Assembly: GCA_029858545.1 (NCBI GenBank)
Contig: JAOUFA010000047.1
Span: 1 to 14,412, forward strand
DNA: 14,412 nucleotides
From: Betaproteobacteria bacterium
GTDB lineage: Bacteria > Pseudomonadota > Gammaproteobacteria > Burkholderiales > SG8-39
Direction of reading: 5' to 3'
The position numbers were made by a program, and so were the translations under genes. The notes under the pieces were generated by a model. That model ran no database searches. It had not been told where the DNA came from and saw only the letters and a program-made list of their open reading frames with translations. Of the stretch, positions 13,991 to 14,412 are shown piece after piece; the first letter of the stretch is position 1; each line of letters begins with the position of its first letter.

Positions 13991-14412
13991 CTAGGCCGCC
14001 TTGATCTTCTTATTCGCGCCCCGGTCGTCGAAGAACTGCTCGTCCTCGGTCGAACCATGCAGTGCCGTGGTGGATGCGGTGCCGCCGGTGACGATCTGGG
14101 TGACTTCGTCAAAGTAGCCGGTGCCGACTTCGCGCTGGTGCTTTACCGCGGTGAAACCCCTCTCGGCGGCGGCGAATTCCTTCTGCTGCAACTCGACAAA
14201 GGCGGTCATGTTGTTGCGTGCATACCCGTAGGCGAGATCGAACATCGAGTAGTTGAGCGCGTGAAAGCCGGCCAGCGTGATGAACTGGAACTTGTAACCC
14301 ATAGCTCCGAGTTCCCGCTGGAACTTGGCGATCGTCGCGTCGTCGAGGTTTCTCTTCCAGTTGAACGACGGCGAGCAGTTGTAGGCCAGCATCTTCTCGG
14401 GAAATTTGCCGC
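13991..14412 (-). CDS. aceA: AceA, isocitrate lyase (C-terminal part)
   Basis: About 140 C-terminal residues are present, and the N-terminus lies beyond the right edge; the first whole codon is at 14408-14410. Isocitrate lyase cleaves isocitrate to glyoxylate and succinate and opens the glyoxylate shunt. The segment KMLAYNCSPSFNWKRNLDD with the Asn-Cys-Ser-Pro-Ser-Phe-Asn-Trp substrate loop, then FQFITLAGFHALNYSMFDLAYGYA, and HQREVGTGYFDEVTQIVTGG with STTALHGSTEDEQF, are unmistakable. The end is slightly longer than E. coli AceA, with a basic tail (KKIKAA). It is directly upstream of aceK. The catalytic KKCGH loop is outside the window. Confidence 0.95.
   Translation of the reverse strand, partial: GKFPEKMLAYNCSPSFNWKRNLDDATIAKFQRELGAMGYKFQFITLAGFHALNYSMFDLAYGYARNNMTAFVELQQKEFAAAERGFTAVKHQREVGTGYFDEVTQIVTGGTASTTALHGSTEDEQFFDDRGANKKIKAA

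Noticed and set aside
12277..14004. A 575-codon open frame on the plus strand opposite aceK
   Set aside because: It is the antisense shadow of a well-conserved aceK gene in a GC-rich genome; its translation shows no recognisable domain and the real gene is certain.
1..14412. A hidden mobile element, defence system, CRISPR array or biosynthetic cluster
   Set aside because: All 17 genes belong to housekeeping or motility families, gaps are short, and I see no direct repeats, integrase, transposase or foreign base composition.

Overview
The window looks like ordinary core chromosome of a high-GC betaproteobacterium. Codons are strongly GC-biased at third positions. A Rhodocyclales or Burkholderiales relative (Azoarcus/Thauera-like) is my best guess from gene order and protein flavour, but the lineage is inferred and not measured. 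Seventeen protein genes fill almost the whole window, two of them cut by its ends. I see no tRNA, rRNA, CRISPR array, insertion sequence, integrase or phage gene, and no gene-free stretch longer than about 220 bases.

Left block, plus strand, 1-7299. The end of ubiE (ubiquinone/menaquinone C-methyltransferase) is followed by a Tim44-like membrane protein, a rho-independent terminator, ubiJ (SCP2 lipid-binding factor) and ubiB (ADCK-type atypical kinase). This is the ubiE-ubiJ-ubiB ubiquinone cluster with one extra gene inside. Packed behind it are a VanZ-like membrane protein, a thioredoxin-fold [2Fe-2S] ferredoxin, an alpha/beta hydrolase, hemJ (protoporphyrinogen IX oxidase) and a THUMP-domain RNA methyltransferase that seems to start at a TTG inside hemJ. 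Quinone, heme and iron-sulfur functions lie together, but nothing shows that they act as one system.

Middle block. On the minus strand pilT and pilU encode the retraction ATPases of type IV pili (transcription order pilT then pilU). A perfect GC palindrome lies between them, next to the pilU ribosome binding site. Divergent from pilT run yggS (PLP homeostasis), proC (pyrroline-5-carboxylate reductase), yggT (membrane protein) and yggU (DUF167). This pilT / yggS-proC-yggT neighbourhood is known from other Proteobacteria such as Pseudomonas.

Right block, minus strand. aceA (isocitrate lyase, its start beyond the window) is followed by aceK (isocitrate dehydrogenase kinase/phosphatase), so glyoxylate-shunt flux and its switch are encoded together. 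An inverted repeat lies in the aceA-aceK gap. The aceK 3' end overlaps the yggU 3' end by 12 bases.

I looked for an undescribed system and did not find a convincing one. The points worth a second look are regulatory or architectural: the Tim44-like gene inside the ubi cluster, a possible leaderless promoter for the ferredoxin, the palindrome between pilT and pilU, the aceA-aceK hairpin, the non-ATG start of the methyltransferase, and two convergent gene pairs with no room for a terminator.
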